Below, piece by piece: positions 1 to 10,000 of a stretch of 64,000 nt of DNA. Positions within the stretch are counted from its first letter, which is position 1, and every line of letters starts with the position of its first letter. A model generated the notes under the pieces. The model was not told the origin of the DNA and searched no databases. It was given only the letters and a program-made list of their open reading frames with translations. The stretch comes from Peptococcaceae bacterium (GTDB lineage: Bacteria; Bacillota; Desulfitobacteriia; Desulfitobacteriales; Syntrophobotulaceae): the NCBI GenBank assembly GCA_009778595.1, contig WRJI01000002.1:23646-87645 (forward strand), in the 5' to 3' direction. A program made the position numbers and the translations under genes.

Positions 1-242
1 GCATATCTCCCGAAGTCTAGACCGTCTGTTTCATCCGGCATCAACATCAGCCTGTACGCGTTACCATCAAAGGATATCTCGCCATTACTTAACCTTTTTT
101 GGACAAACACATCCTTGCTTCTCGGGGACTCTTTCACCGTAAAAAAGATCTCGTCAAAGGGCTCCGCAGGGGATCCACTCCCTTTATTTGTAACCCTAAA
201 CGTCACCTCACACGTGTCGCCTCGATGCATCTCTATTTTCAT
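1..242 (-). CDS. phage structural protein, partial (runs off window)
   Basis: An open frame of about 80 codons starts at an ATG at 242 and is still open at the window edge. It begins MKIEMHRGDTCEVTF and reads as a beta-rich domain. A short N-terminal module with an early RGD/T motif is seen in baseplate upper-protein-like (BppU-type) phage proteins, but I cannot confirm the family. It lies downstream of the holin, so it is the last late gene visible. The first codons follow a GGAAAGGGTGG ribosome site. Function is not assigned. Confidence 0.55.
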   Translation of the reverse strand, partial: MKIEMHRGDTCEVTFRVTNKGSGSPAEPFDEIFFTVKESPRSKDVFVQKRLSNGEISFDGNAYRLMLMPDETDGLDFGRY

Positions 243-268
243 AACCACCACCCTTTCCGAGTATGTAG

Positions 269-286
269 AGGAGCCGGAGGGCTCCT
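269..286 (-). terminator. small hairpin between holin and last ORF
   Basis: A 7-bp perfect stem (AGGAGCC/GGCTCCT) with a 4-nt loop sits between the holin stop and the next start. No T-run follows on the minus strand, so it is at best a weak terminator or a processing site. Confidence 0.3.
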
Positions 287-306
287 GAAATCAACTTACC
301 GGCAAC

Positions 307-564
307 TTAATCGCTCAGCTGCTTGTATACCTGGTTCGTCCCCGTTGCTGCCAATCCGCTAGCGATGCCAATAGCAACGGCAGACAAAATGTCTGTATCA
401 AACAGCCCCGGCACAAACAGGAACCCGATGCACCCCAAGCACGCACCAACGCCACCCATGATCAACGGTATCCACTTGCTGTCAAGCGGCGACGCCTTTA
501 CTCCGACACCGATCAAGTAACAAATGGTTACGATAGCAGGAATCTCAACAAACCCGAAATCCAT
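307..564 (-). CDS. phage holin
   Basis: This 85-residue protein has about three hydrophobic stretches (residues 8-25, 35-55, 60-78). Its ending, GLAATGTNQVYKQ, is typical of the small phage holin families of Firmicute phages (Phage_holin_5-like). It would oligomerise in the cytoplasmic membrane and release the endolysin encoded just upstream. I chose the ATG at 564 over the one at 579 because it lies 6 nt after GGAGGGG. Its place directly after the endolysin supports the call. Confidence 0.85.
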   Translation of the reverse strand: MDFGFVEIPAIVTICYLIGVGVKASPLDSKWIPLIMGGVGACLGCIGFLFVPGLFDTDILSAVAIGIASGLAATGTNQVYKQLSD

Positions 565-579
565 GTCTAACCCCTCCAT

Positions 580-1440
580 TTACCCATTTTTTAATTTGCC
601 CCGCGTCAGTGGCCCCGTCCATCCATCAGCCACCAGCCCGGACTTTTTTTGGAACGCTTTCACCGCCGCCTCCGTTAGAGGTCCATAGAACCCATCTACC
701 ACCAACCCCGCATTATCGCGCCGGTTTAGATACCAGTGTATCCAGTGTGCCCCGCTCGATCCTCGGCCCAAAGTCTTTGTCGGCTCTTGGTATGGGCACA
801 TTAGCGCTGCCCTAGTCAACGGCCCCACGTAGCCGTCCGCAACCATGCCCCTTGCCTTTTGGAATGTCTTTACAGCCGCCTCAGTGATTGGCCCAAACCC
901 GCCATCAACGACAAGTTTTGGGCTTGCTGCTCCTTTGTTGTTTAGGTGCCATTGCACCCATTTGACAGAGTCCGCGAACTTGCTGTCCCTCCCAATCGTG
1001 GTAGTTGGCTCAGGATATGGGCACGCTGCGCTAACCCCCATAGGCTGGTAGTCGATAGCGTGTGGGTCTATATACACCCCATTACGCCTAACTCCTAGAT
1101 GCAGGTGGATCCCTGTCGCATTTCCTGTCATCCCCGTGTTTCCGATGATGGTTGATTCGGTAACCGTCTGCCCTGTATACACCCTCACCTGTGATAGGTG
1201 ATAATACAGGAGGCTGTACCCAAGCCTCGGATAATCTACCCACGCATAAATACCCGCGAGCCCATCCTTGCCTGCAGAGGTAACCTTCCCGCTTTCAAGC
1301 GCATATTGCGCCCAGTTCTGTTTGTTTGTGCCATAGTCCGCCCCTTGGTGGTATTGGGTAACACCGCCGAGAGTTCTCCATCCAAATGCACTGGTGAGAT
1401 ACCAGTCTGTACGTCTGAATATCCTGTCTGCTAACTTCAT
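580..1440 (-). CDS. endolysin: M23 peptidase with two peptidoglycan-binding domains
   Basis: This 286-aa protein has an N-terminal LytM/M23 zinc endopeptidase domain (about residues 15-130). The metal ligands H31 and D35 sit in an HxxGxD motif, with H81 and HLH at 112-114. Two tandem PG_binding_1 repeats follow (about 140-210 and 212-284), each carrying a VDGxxGPxTxxAVKxFQ-type core. It should cleave cross-linking peptides of the cell wall at lysis. There is no signal peptide, as expected for a holin-dependent lysin. The start overlaps the stop of the 32-aa ORF upstream (ATGA). The same PG-binding repeat type occurs at the C-terminus of the chromosomal metalloprotease at 60.4 kb. Confidence 0.93.
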   Translation of the reverse strand: MKLADRIFRRTDWYLTSAFGWRTLGGVTQYHQGADYGTNKQNWAQYALESGKVTSAGKDGLAGIYAWVDYPRLGYSLLYYHLSQVRVYTGQTVTESTIIGNTGMTGNATGIHLHLGVRRNGVYIDPHAIDYQPMGVSAACPYPEPTTTIGRDSKFADSVKWVQWHLNNKGAASPKLVVDGGFGPITEAAVKTFQKARGMVADGYVGPLTRAALMCPYQEPTKTLGRGSSGAHWIHWYLNRRDNAGLVVDGFYGPLTEAAVKAFQKKSGLVADGWTGPLTRGKLKNG

Positions 1441-1535
1441 TCAATCGCCTCCTCTGGCCCGTGGGTTACTGGTGCCTGCGGCAGTTCTTCCCCGTCCGGG
1501 GGGATACTGATGATGCTGGTTACAATTTCGTCCAT
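1437..1535 (-). CDS. small phage protein, 32 aa
   Basis: A short ORF begins MDEIVTSIISIPPDGEE behind AAGGAAGTGACCGC. Its stop overlaps the endolysin ATG as ATGA, which suggests translational coupling. It occupies the place where Firmicute phages often carry tiny XkdX-like proteins, but the sequence shows no recognisable motif. It is acidic with an IxxIPPDGE core. Confidence 0.6.
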   Translation of the reverse strand: MDEIVTSIISIPPDGEELPQAPVTHGPEEAIE

Positions 1536-1539
1536 GCGG

Positions 1540-2193
1540 TCACTTCCTTTCCTTGTTGACAGACAGCAACGCCCCTATTTCGAGCGCTGTTTCCATAATG
1601 ATTCTTGCAAACTCAGATTCGCGAAACCTTGCGTCATCGACGCTGTAGTCCGCCCCAATATATCCAATGGGTCGCTTGTTTGTATCCGTTATTTTAGCCC
1701 TCAGGGTTTTTATTACCCCCCGCGACGCCAGCGTCTCATATCCTAGGTTTGTGTCTGCATCAGTCCTGTTGTTTACGTCTAAAACCACATAATCCCGCGC
1801 TGTTAGGTCGTTTATATGGGTTGAATAACTCGACAAAAACATGTCCCGCCTTGCGTCCATTTGGCTCCCTACGCCAGAGTTCAGCGCCTCATAAGTGCAA
1901 GACATCTTGGCAAATGGCAGCCCACCGAACCCGCCTCCTGTGTTGTGGTACTCGCATACATAAGCACGATCAGCAGCAAGCCTCAGCATCGTTCGGTCTA
2001 ATATCGTGTTTATTGCTGGGCTTACCTGCGCTCTCAGGTCTAGTAGCCCCTCATGCTTTTCGCCTGTTAGTTTGCCCTTGACATGCTCAAACCCAAGGTT
2101 ACCAAATTTAAATGCAAAGAACACGACGATTATTGTGATGAGCAGTGCCAGCCCGTGTGTGTTCACCAAATCCAGCAGTTCTTTTATGCCCAT
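1540..2193 (-). CDS. phage membrane-anchored protein of unknown function
   Basis: This 217-aa protein has one strong N-terminal membrane segment (about residues 13-32), a short charged linker, and a soluble domain rich in mixed alpha/beta pattern. The segment RAYVCEYHNTGGG and the C-terminal IGADYS stretch look somewhat like a GAF/sensor-type fold, but this is only an impression. It lies between the baseplate endopeptidase and the lysis genes. The ATG overlaps the end of the upstream gene behind a GGGGGGAAG site. Confidence 0.6.
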   Translation of the reverse strand: MGIKELLDLVNTHGLALLITIIVVFFAFKFGNLGFEHVKGKLTGEKHEGLLDLRAQVSPAINTILDRTMLRLAADRAYVCEYHNTGGGFGGLPFAKMSCTYEALNSGVGSQMDARRDMFLSSYSTHINDLTARDYVVLDVNNRTDADTNLGYETLASRGVIKTLRAKITDTNKRPIGYIGADYSVDDARFRESEFARIIMETALEIGALLSVNKERK

Positions 2194-3377
2194 TAGCTTC
2201 CCCCCTCAAAATATGGTCTGGCCCACATTACAATCTTCTCCGGTTGGTTCGCCATGATTGGTCTCCTGAGGATCGTTAGGGAGCTTGATGTGGCCTCATA
2301 AGTTTCGTCAAGGCCAGCGTTCCAATACTGCATTGTCATTGTGTCCAAGTCGCCCTGGGACACAGGTAAATAAGCGCCGTCTACGCGGTGCGCTATATAG
2401 CACCGTATATAATTGCATTCCGCCGGGATCCATATCTTGACGGTTCCTGTTCGGTTTTGAACGCTATTGCCGTATACCATGTTTGTTGTGCCGAGGTATT
2501 CGCTGTTAATCGCTTGTGTTTTGTGTAGCGCGATTGACATCCAGCACCATTCCGGGTCAGGGAGCTTGAGGAAAAGATGTTGCCCAGGTTGTACAGCGAT
2601 GTACCCTGTCCGCGCCCTCTCGGTATTTGTTACAAAAGACCCCGTTTCGAGATTAATTGTCCCAAACAGCCACTCTGTATGTGTTGCCGCAGGAGGGTTA
2701 GCGACAACGGCCACATGGCTTATCTGCATGTATCTATCGCTTGTTCTCCCGGGATCACGCGCCCAGAAGACCAAGTCTCCCGGTCGCTTTTCTGCGTCGT
2801 TGCTCAAGAGCCACCCATGCTTTGCGCAATGCCTGGCTTGTGCTGCCGCTGTTCGGGGGAAGTCGTTTAGAGCCCATGGGACGCTTCCTAGGTTGCTGTT
2901 GCTTGGGTTCACATATTTCGAATCCTGATATGCTATCCCCCGCATAACCAATCTCGTAAAAGTCGAGCAATCAATAGCATTCGGAATTGGCAATGAATCG
3001 AATATTGTGCTTTGCGCGTATACCAATGATGTCCTGTTGTTAAAGTAGCTCTCCGCAACACTCATCAATGCGTCTGTTATTGGCTCCGGGTTTGCGTATA
3101 TTGGCAAGTGAGCCTTCCCGAAGTCAGATCCACCGCCAATCACGGCGATGGCGACCTTGATGCTTCCGTTGTTTAGGATTACCACGCGCTCTCCTACGCT
3201 TGGGCTACAAGCGCGGAACATATCTATCGCAGCGCCTTCTACAAAAACAGACACCTTATCCCCTGTTACCGCCACGACCTCCCCCATGCTTACAAACGTT
3301 CCCATGTTTTCTTTGTTTGCGATTCTGACAAGAACGTCTGATAATGCCTCTATCCCGCGTTCGAGTTCTTCCACCAC
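2193..3377 (-). CDS. baseplate/tail protein with NlpC/P60-type peptidase domain
   Basis: The protein has about 394 aa from the GTG at 3377, next to a GGGGG site just after the preceding stop (GTG 3374 is equally possible). The middle (about 120-230) has the pattern of an NlpC/P60 cysteine peptidase: IDCSTFTR with the nucleophile Cys, then PGDLVFW, then ISHVAVV with the general-base His. An N-terminal OB-like segment and a beta-rich C-terminal domain flank it. It probably opens peptidoglycan during DNA injection from the tail tip. The order tape measure, tail, hub, peptidase fits siphovirus tail modules. Confidence 0.8.
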   Translation of the reverse strand: MVEELERGIEALSDVLVRIANKENMGTFVSMGEVVAVTGDKVSVFVEGAAIDMFRACSPSVGERVVILNNGSIKVAIAVIGGGSDFGKAHLPIYANPEPITDALMSVAESYFNNRTSLVYAQSTIFDSLPIPNAIDCSTFTRLVMRGIAYQDSKYVNPSNSNLGSVPWALNDFPRTAAAQARHCAKHGWLLSNDAEKRPGDLVFWARDPGRTSDRYMQISHVAVVANPPAATHTEWLFGTINLETGSFVTNTERARTGYIAVQPGQHLFLKLPDPEWCWMSIALHKTQAINSEYLGTTNMVYGNSVQNRTGTVKIWIPAECNYIRCYIAHRVDGAYLPVSQGDLDTMTMQYWNAGLDETYEATSSSLTILRRPIMANQPEKIVMWARPYFEGGS

Positions 3378-3378
3378 C

Positions 3379-4425
3379 TTACCCCCTAACGAACCGGCGA
3401 ACCCTTGTGTTACAGGGCATCCCACAAGAAAGGGAAACCGATTTGGTAACTGCTACCCCAAGGAAAGCAAAATCTGCTTTTGTGTAAATAAGACGCGCTA
3501 CATCGCCGGTATTATATGGGATGAACGTGTGCGCTATTTCAATCGATTCCACTGCCGACGATACTTCCGCAAGCCTCCGCCGCGCATAAGCTTGTAACGT
3601 CCCCAGCCCCTCCATGTCACTCACCTTTTCCTGGCGCGATATTTCCCGCCCTTGGGATATGGTTGAATATGGGGAGAGAGGGTCGTCATTTATGGCAACC
3701 GCGGACATTTCCTCCTCTGCGTTGCTCAGTACAACCACGAACTTGTTTGGGATGTCAAAAATATCGAAGTTATATTTTATGGTCGGGTTGAACGTACACC
3801 TTTTGTCGTCAAACTCTACCGTTGGTTGTTTAATTGCTGGATCAAGGTACCTGTATAACCTTATTTGCCCCGACGGATCGACATCAGCGGAATTAAATCC
3901 CGCGTAAACACACAGCTCATTGATAATTTCGAGATATGGTGTCCCTGCGTCCCAGCTAAGCATTGTATTCAACTGATACGTGGATGCGTCAGCCAAGACT
4001 GGCAACCCGAGGCTGGTTATTAGCCCCGCCGCGTATGATATAGCATCCGTCCCCGCTGGAAGCGTTACCGGTGTATCGGGAGAAGCATCGGCCACTATTT
4101 TTAGTGTGGAGTATATATCCGCTGATCCAACCCTTAGCGCCCCGCGTATATCATTCCCAGGCGTTGATACTAAAAAGGTTCCGTGCATGATCTCCTCCTC
4201 TTCGCCTTTCAGGTAGGAGGTGGAGTATACCCGTAAATAATTGAAGCCAACGTCAGGAGGGGCATAGTAAGGGAGTGACCCGGAGACCTTGAGAGGTGAT
4301 AGGTCATCGAAATCCAGTCTCCCCCCATCGACAAACATACCAAGGTCTTCTCCTTCAGCCATCGTTTCTTTATCAACCAAAACATACCTGAAAGTGTCTC
4401 TTCGCCCGCTAGATAGCCAATCCAT
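3379..4425 (-). CDS. tail/baseplate hub-like protein
   Basis: This 348-aa protein starts MDWLSSGRRDTFRYVLVD and is predicted to be all soluble and beta-rich. The middle region (about residues 150-200) has an LGLPVL...YLEIINELC pattern seen in siphovirus hub and gp44-like tail proteins, where a minor helix binds DNA-ejection partners. Its position between the large fibronectin-type tail protein and the NlpC/P60 protein supports a baseplate role. It overlaps the previous gene by 17 nt. The family assignment is by context. Confidence 0.65.
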   Translation of the reverse strand: MDWLSSGRRDTFRYVLVDKETMAEGEDLGMFVDGGRLDFDDLSPLKVSGSLPYYAPPDVGFNYLRVYSTSYLKGEEEEIMHGTFLVSTPGNDIRGALRVGSADIYSTLKIVADASPDTPVTLPAGTDAISYAAGLITSLGLPVLADASTYQLNTMLSWDAGTPYLEIINELCVYAGFNSADVDPSGQIRLYRYLDPAIKQPTVEFDDKRCTFNPTIKYNFDIFDIPNKFVVVLSNAEEEMSAVAINDDPLSPYSTISQGREISRQEKVSDMEGLGTLQAYARRRLAEVSSAVESIEIAHTFIPYNTGDVARLIYTKADFAFLGVAVTKSVSLSCGMPCNTRVRRFVRG

Positions 4426-7036
4426 CTGCCATCACCCTTACCCAATTAACGGAAACGTTTGATCGTTGTCCGTAGAGATAATACGATTGTGATACTGTTA
4501 CATCGACCGGCAACGGGTCTTCCCACGGGAGCCTCATGATTACATATCCTCTATAAGACGAAAGATCCTTGATATCTCTAATGGAGCAGCACTCCGGAAC
4601 ATCGAGAAAGTTGTCTCGGAACGCAGTCCCTGACACCGTCCCATTATACTCGTCTGATGATCCGTAAAATATCAGAGGTGCCGGATCGTCTGACGCCGTC
4701 GGGAAGATATCGCTCGAATGTTTAACCGTCTCCGTATACGCCAAATCCAGTACCACCGCCGCCACAGACCGGTAATTTTGTCCAAAGTTAAAGAACGCGG
4801 CCCCATATGATGGGATATTCACCGGTACAGCAAGCCTCGATGTTACTCCTGTGGCTGTGTACGCGACAAACACATACTCAAAGTCTTGGTCTAGCGGCGG
4901 GTATAGGTCTTTGAACCCAGATCCCGATGGTGCTTGGTCCAGCAGGAGCACGAGCCTTCCATCAGCGTGTCTCCGATAGATACCTACGGCGGCTGTCTTC
5001 CCTGTTGGAATAGCAATCGGGGTTGGCATTCGCAATCGGTTCGTTGCCGACGAGTTGCCCCCTGTTGATGCTGAGATGGTCCCTATTACCCATGGTCCGG
5101 GATAGGTCTCATCTCCATACACCAACACAAACGATTCCAGATCATCCTCTGTTATCTCCTGGTCTGTTCCTGCTACCCTTTTCGCAGCGCTTACACGAAA
5201 GTACTTAGCTCCTTCTGGGACATTGAGATAGAAAGGCCCTGGGCTTCCTGTAACATTCTGTCCCTCTAGGTTGGAGGATGTTATCCAAGAGCTGTTTGCG
5301 GTGGTTTCGTAAAAATGGAAGGAAATAAACACTTGGTTCTCTCCATCCATGCGAACAACAAGAGGCTCTATGGCCGTGTCTACTCCTGGGTCGCCTGCGA
5401 TCACAAGCAACGCCGCTGATCCTGTATCCTCATCGATATCTATCTGGTAATCAGGCAAAGGTGGCGGGGTGTAGTCGATATATAGCGGTATCTCTGCAAT
5501 TGCCGTTAGCGACGATGACGATCTGACCTCGATCCGGAGGGTGTAAGTTTGTAGATTCTCCGGCAAAAACTCAGCGCTTGTTATGCTGAAGTTCGTTGCG
5601 TTCCCCGTCTTGCGGTACGCCTCGGACCCTCCATCTGTTATAAGTGAGACAACGGCAGAAACCATCGTCCCTGATATATCGCTGTAGCTGAACGCCCCTG
5701 CAATAGGGACATCTGTGATCGGTGATACTGGCGTTATTATCGATATCTGCGGGACTTGGCACACCTTAAAGCTAAAGCTTGCTGACCATACCCCGTAGTT
5801 TGCGTGCGCTCCTTTTGTCCTGACTTGCCACACCACAGAAGCGTTTACGGCAAACCCGTTTACCATTGCATACGTCTGGGATGATCCCGATATGGCAACC
5901 GTTGTCCATGTGCTCCCGTTATTGGTTGAATACCTTAGTTCTGCGTCCTCTTGCTGGCTCCCATCAATTGGGTTGTGTTGCCAAGCAAATCTTATCCCTT
6001 CGGTTAGTTTTACGACACTTCCTGATGCTGGAGCAGTTAGTGTCGGTGCCGCCGGAGCTACGATAGTCACAACTGCGTTCGACGTCCCCGACCATGCTGA
6101 GTAAAGACTTCCTCTGGTGTTTCTGACTTGGTAGTAAAACGTCCCCCCACCTGGGGATGTGTCTATGGTTGTTATGTTTGCCCCTGAGATCGCCGTCGCA
6201 GGCCACCATGTCGTTCCGTTCGTTGAGACACGCCATTCCGTTGCTGTTTGTGTCGCCCCCATATTTGTAAATGTGAGCCGCACCGTGTCCGCGTCCACCC
6301 TCGCTGCTGTTGGCGTCCCTGGTGCCATAGGGGTGTTGTAGGTCGCTGCGCTTGTGTTGGAGTACCCTGACTTGTTCCCATAGAAATCTGCCCTCACCCT
6401 GTAAGAGTAGGAGCAGTTTGTTACACAGCTTGTGTCGCTGTACGATGTTACAGCCGAGTTGGTTGATAAACTCGCGATCTGAGTCCACGCATGCCCGTTT
6501 ATCGATCTTTCTACAAGAGCCGTCCCATATGGGTTTGACGTATTTGTGTACGTCCACGACAAGTTGTTTTGACTGTCTGACACCCGTGTGTGAGTTAGCC
6601 CTGTCGGCGTCGCCGGTGTCCGTTGGATTGTTGGGAGGGCTTGCGAAAAGCTTCCCGAGGGATTTACATACCCACCCCATGAGGAGTTAACGCCCCATTT
6701 CCATGACACGGTTATAGTCTTGGCCCCGGAATGATCATGGGGTACAACGAAGCTTTGTTCCTCTGCAATCCAATATGGGCCCGCTGTGTACGGAATCGCC
6801 CCATTTATCGCCCTAGATGTTGGTGATGCCCCTGCCACACCAAGCGAAGACCCATAAACATCACTCCACGCGCCAATGTTGCCGGACGAGAGCGATACAT
6901 ACATGCCGAGATAGACAGTCGATGAGTTGGCGGCCTGATTCTGCGTTGACCGCACATACACGTATAAGTTGATCGTTGTGCCAGCTTGTGATTTTGCGGA
7001 CTTTACATGTGTTGCGGACCCCCCAGACATCGCCAT
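4409..7036 (-). CDS. large tail protein with fibronectin-III-like repeats
   Basis: This 875-aa protein has an N-terminal jelly-roll-like domain (about 1-140, DUF859 style, rich in T/S/G). At least three FN3-like modules follow (about 140-420), with PxxPTGLTHTRVSDS and APGTPTAARVDAD repeats, then further beta domains. It is likely a distal tail or adhesion protein that contacts the host surface. It directly follows the tape measure gene (stop and start share position 7036). Long overlapping ORFs in other frames are by-products of its T/S/G-rich codons. Confidence 0.75.
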   Translation of the reverse strand: MAMSGGSATHVKSAKSQAGTTINLYVYVRSTQNQAANSSTVYLGMYVSLSSGNIGAWSDVYGSSLGVAGASPTSRAINGAIPYTAGPYWIAEEQSFVVPHDHSGAKTITVSWKWGVNSSWGGYVNPSGSFSQALPTIQRTPATPTGLTHTRVSDSQNNLSWTYTNTSNPYGTALVERSINGHAWTQIASLSTNSAVTSYSDTSCVTNCSYSYRVRADFYGNKSGYSNTSAATYNTPMAPGTPTAARVDADTVRLTFTNMGATQTATEWRVSTNGTTWWPATAISGANITTIDTSPGGGTFYYQVRNTRGSLYSAWSGTSNAVVTIVAPAAPTLTAPASGSVVKLTEGIRFAWQHNPIDGSQQEDAELRYSTNNGSTWTTVAISGSSQTYAMVNGFAVNASVVWQVRTKGAHANYGVWSASFSFKVCQVPQISIITPVSPITDVPIAGAFSYSDISGTMVSAVVSLITDGGSEAYRKTGNATNFSITSAEFLPENLQTYTLRIEVRSSSSLTAIAEIPLYIDYTPPPLPDYQIDIDEDTGSAALLVIAGDPGVDTAIEPLVVRMDGENQVFISFHFYETTANSSWITSSNLEGQNVTGSPGPFYLNVPEGAKYFRVSAAKRVAGTDQEITEDDLESFVLVYGDETYPGPWVIGTISASTGGNSSATNRLRMPTPIAIPTGKTAAVGIYRRHADGRLVLLLDQAPSGSGFKDLYPPLDQDFEYVFVAYTATGVTSRLAVPVNIPSYGAAFFNFGQNYRSVAAVVLDLAYTETVKHSSDIFPTASDDPAPLIFYGSSDEYNGTVSGTAFRDNFLDVPECCSIRDIKDLSSYRGYVIMRLPWEDPLPVDVTVSQSYYLYGQRSNVSVNWVRVMADGLAI

Positions 7037-10000
7037 TATTTCACCATTCTTTCTTTGCGTAGCACTAATTCGGCCATCTTTATAAATGCCTGGCCGAGTT
7101 CGCTGTCCGAATCTATTTTCATATTACCTATGCTAAGGTTGTTTACTGTGGATTCTCCCTGTGTACTTGCAATAGGCGCAGCCGCAACACTATAAAAGGT
7201 CATTGGCGCCTCGGTAAACGCTGCCGACACTCTTTGGAACGCTTCCGGCATCTGCCCAATCCGTGCTGATATCCCTTCCGATATCTTTTCGACCTCTTCA
7301 TACAGAGCGCTCTTATACGTCTCTATCCCATCAATAATCCCTTGAATGATGCTTTTCCCGTCTTCGTACGTGTCCGGAGCTATATTGATGTCGCCTATAT
7401 CGAGGTCTTTGGCCTCTAATGCGTCCAGTCTGTCCACGCCTTCCTCGGCAATCGCCTCAACGGATCCCAAGAACTCTGCCCTCTTTGCCTTGATCCCTTC
7501 TATAAGGCCGAGTACGAAGTATTCAGCTCTTTCCGCTGCGACCTTTGATGGTGAGTGCTCAGCCCACACCTTCGACAACATGCTAACAGCTGCAGACGCA
7601 ATGCTGGAAATCGTGCCTAGGAAAGACGACCTCTTGCTTTCGGCTCCCCTTGTCGCTCCCGCGATAAGGTTTGACCCTGCCGAAGTCCCGTCCATCCGTT
7701 CTAGCGTTGCCTGGGCATCTTCTCTGACCGATCCCACCGTTTTGCTTAACGTCTTTGCTTGTATGCTTGCCTCGGTGTTCGCTTTCCCCATGAGGTTATA
7801 TCCAGCTTTTGTTCCGTCCATAGATTCAAGGGCAGTTTGTGAGTTTTTAGATGTTTTCGTGACCAAGTCAACGACCTCGACACCTTTGGACTTAGATTCC
7901 TTCACGAGCTCAGCCCATGTTTTCCCGTTCAGGTCTATCATGCCGCCGCTCATATCCGCCAAGGTCTTCAGAACATCGTCTTTGGTCATCCCCATATGGA
8001 AGGCAATATCATTTAGTTCTTTTCCGCCGTCTGCCGTCATCCGTTTAAACGCCCTTACGGCGCTATCAGCGCCTTCCGGAACCCTATTGACCAAAACATC
8101 GTATATGCTCAGAGATTTGTCATTAACGGCGCTCTCTAGGTCTTCTATTGACATCTTGTTCTTCTCAGCGTAATCCCGTATAGCGTCCCCTGAAATACCC
8201 CAAGCCGTCTCTAGCCGCTCTATGGTTGTGGCAAACCTTACAAATGTTCCATCCGCCTTCGTAACGGTGTTGTCAGCTTGGACATACTCGTTTGTTGTTT
8301 TCCCCAATGCTTCTCTGTAGATATCCAAGGCTTCGCGACTTTTTGTAAGCGCCATCTGCTCGTCATTATGCTTGGCGAAGACAAGATCTAACGCCTTCGC
8401 CATCTCCATGGTGTAGAACAGGGTTTTACCCGTCTCCCTATTGGCATTGGCGGAAGCCACCAGAAATACATCCCAAAAGTCCTGTGTGTTCTTCGCTGCG
8501 TTTTGCTGTTCTACTTTGAAATCTATTAGGGCCGCCGTTGTATCATCCAAGAGTTTTTGGTATGCCTTTTGTTTTGCGGCCTCCCTAGCCGCCTCAGCAT
8601 TCTTCTTGAGGGCTTCTGTGTTTGTGTGGATTTCTTGAGTTACGTCATAGATAGCGCCTTTCTCTGAGTCCCAGGCGATTAGCGTCTCCCCTTTTGCCTC
8701 GTTGTATCGCCTTGCTAATTCTGTCATCTCTTTGTCTAGGCTAGCTTTATCTTTCCCGGCGCTCACGGCCTTTTCCATCGCGTCGATGATTTCTATCTCT
8801 CGGTGGTACCTGCTATCCGCCATCTGCAGGCTTTTCTCGCTTTCTTTTTGGGCCGACCTGAGAGAGTTGCTGAACTCATCCATGCTTCGCCTGTTGTCTT
8901 CGATCACTGTAGATAACTCTTTCATTCTCTTTGAAACACTTCCGGTTGTATCGCTAAAAATAACCAACGCAGCAACAACAGCCGCAATCCCCACCACTAT
9001 CCACGTTAACGGGCAAGCAAGCAACGAAGCGTTAAGCCCGTATTGGGCCAGTGTCGCCGCCGCCTTTGCTCCCGTCTCTCTCACTTGGGCTTGCATTGCT
9101 ATTGTCGTTGCCGTTGCCTCTGCCTTTTTTAGCCCTATTGTTACAGTATAGAGCGCTTGGGCAACCTTCATGGCCTTGTTTATCGTCTCCATTGCCGTGC
9201 TTGCCATTTGGAGCACTTTATACCCTGCCCAGGCGGCAAGGAATAGTTTTACGAGGGGAACGACGACGCCCATGTTGTTTGTCAGCACCTTGAGCGCTTT
9301 CCCCACGATATCAAATGCCTTTGATGCAGTGCTTTTGAAGCTGTTTATCCCTTTCTCTATGGATTTCCAGTCCATATTTTTCATGAGATCCTTCGCTCCG
9401 GCTGAAATCTTGGCAAAAGCTTTTGATATTATCGTTTTTGCTTCGTCTATGACTCCCGCAATACCGCCCCAGCGGGTCTCCCCAAGACCGTCATCTAGGG
9501 ATGTGATAATGTCCGCCACCCCGCGCACGACAGCGTTCTTCATGTTCTGCCAGCTTGTTCCGATACCTGCCGTGGATGTTTTCGCGACTTCAGCGAACCC
9601 TCCGGTCTCTTCGCTCAGTAATATCATGCGGTCATTGAGCTCATCCATTGTGATAGATCCGTCTTTTAGCGCATCATAGAGCTTCCTTGCGCCATCTTTC
9701 CCGAACTCGAACGATTCAGCCAACTTCGACACGGCATATGGAGCTGTTTGAAGCAAGGTGTTCCAGTGCGCCATATCAACCTTGCCCTGCTGAAGCATCG
9801 TAATATAGGCGTCGCCGCCCCTTTGGGCTTTCTCGAAGTTTGCCCCTGATGCAAGTAGGGCATTATTTATGCCCAAAGTGGAGCGTGTAGCCGTATCAGC
9901 GTCTTTGCCCATGATAATGAACTGTTGCGACATGGCCACGGCTTCCGGCAATGTTGTCGGGAGCCCTTGGAGCCCCAACGACAACTTTTGTGTAGAAGCT

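Noticed and set aside
5964..6680. 238-aa minus-strand ORF inside the large tail gene
   Set aside because: Other-frame shadow of T/S/G-rich FN3 repeats; no independent start signal.
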